Source: Bacteroides sp. CAG:545
GTDB taxonomy: Bacteria > Bacteroidota > Bacteroidia > Bacteroidales > UBA932
Assembly (NCBI GenBank): GCA_000432515.1
Contig: HF996039.1
Location: 1 to 5,618, forward strand
Length of the DNA stretch: 5,618 nucleotides
Direction: 5' to 3'
This document shows, one piece after another, positions 5,261 through 5,618 of this stretch; the stretch's first letter is position 1; each line of letters starts with the position of its first letter. The translations under genes were made by a program, and so were the position numbers. The notes below the pieces were generated by a model that saw only the letters and a list, made by a program, of their open reading frames with translations, did not search any database and was not told the origin of the DNA.

Positions 5261-5618
5261 TTCATGGTGGCGAGCAGGACAGCCTTGCGACCTATGTCCT
5301 TCATTGGGACTCTGTCCCAAACCCTGACGCTCCGCGCGGCCTTTGCGTCCTCCACGTATTTGCTGTCGCAAATACCCGGACCCGGCCGGCATCTCATGAT
5401 GCCTTGTTGCTCCTTTTGGACAATGGCCGGACAGCGGTATTGCCCGCGGCGAATTGCGAAGCGCCTGAGCAAAGCTGGCCTTTGCCACTGCCGGCGTAAT
5501 TACGTGACACGATTTCTTCAGAAGAACCTTGTCTCTATCTGCGTGATTGCCTATGACGTGAACTTCATAGAGGATAGGAAGAGAGTCGCCATAGGGGATT
5601 TCTGAACCAATGAGCATC
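5261..5618. other. Unassigned GC-richer block, open in both strands, rich in hairpins
   Basis: Composition changes sharply from the AT-rich repeats. On the + strand an open frame runs from ATG 5264 to TGA 5605 (113 codons). On the - strand a frame is open from the window edge to a stop at 5240, and another - frame of 74 codons (5472 to 5248) ends DRVPMKDIGRKAVLLATMNL and looks more protein-like than the overlapping one. I do not recognise any of these. A - strand gene 3' part with a frameshift, a remnant of a mobile element, or a structured RNA would each fit. The hairpins in its left third are described separately. Confidence 0.4.
5276..5403. repeat. Five consecutive perfect inverted repeats (hairpins)
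   Basis: In order: AGGACA (5276-5281) with TGTCCT (5295-5300); TTGGGAC (5304-5310) with GTCCCAA (5314-5320); GACGC (5326-5330) with GCGTC (5345-5349); GTATTTGC (5356-5363) with GCAAATAC (5368-5375); GGCATC (5388-5393) with GATGCC (5398-5403). None overlap and the gaps between them are 3-12 bases. The pattern suggests a structured RNA or palindromic repeat element on either strand, although some stems could be chance in a coding region. Confidence 0.5.

Noticed and set aside
5495..5504. Palindrome CGTAATTACG
   Set aside because: A lone 10-base palindrome without a partner site or other context is not enough to call an operator.

Overview
The window looks like chromosomal DNA of a member of the Bacteroidota, probably Bacteroidales. 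Three things point there. Two sites match the Bacteroidota -7 promoter box TAnnTTTG, one of them with a correctly spaced -33 TTTG. The genes lack Shine-Dalgarno sites. The proteins are of types typical of the phylum: short secreted proteins cleaved before Gln, a beta-rich lipoprotein, a DUF368 membrane protein and a PfkB kinase. Genus or species cannot be read from the sequence.

Layout. Positions 67-621 encode an AT-rich small lipoprotein of unknown function. Positions 639-4080 hold four genes on the + strand so tightly packed (a 1-base overlap, then gaps of 1 base each) that they almost certainly form one operon. They are a PfkB-family kinase, a small cytosolic protein of unknown function, a DUF368 (PopT-like) polytopic membrane protein and a secreted serine esterase. 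The operon is followed by a good intrinsic terminator at 4178-4215. Positions 4216-4663 carry no convincing protein gene. They hold a T-rich stretch and then a well-formed orphan transcription unit: a Bacteroidota-type promoter, a 5' hairpin, a short linker and a strong terminator, which I read as a candidate small RNA of about 90 nt. A second promoter at 4652-4659 drives a 140-residue secreted protein of unknown function (4682-5104).

The right end (5105-5618) contains three degenerate tandem copies of a roughly 50-bp AT-rich repeat. These are followed abruptly by a GC-richer block with five back-to-back perfect hairpins. Both strands of that block stay open for more than 100 codons, and I cannot assign it to a gene.

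How the parts may work together. The DUF368 family has been linked experimentally to recycling undecaprenyl phosphate across the inner membrane, so this operon may join an envelope lipid-carrier step to a sugar or nucleoside kinase and a periplasmic or secreted esterase. That functional link is inference from gene order only. The most interesting unexplained items are the candidate small RNA at about 4475-4563, a 28-29 bp element shared upstream of both small secreted-protein genes, and the repeat plus hairpin block at the right edge.
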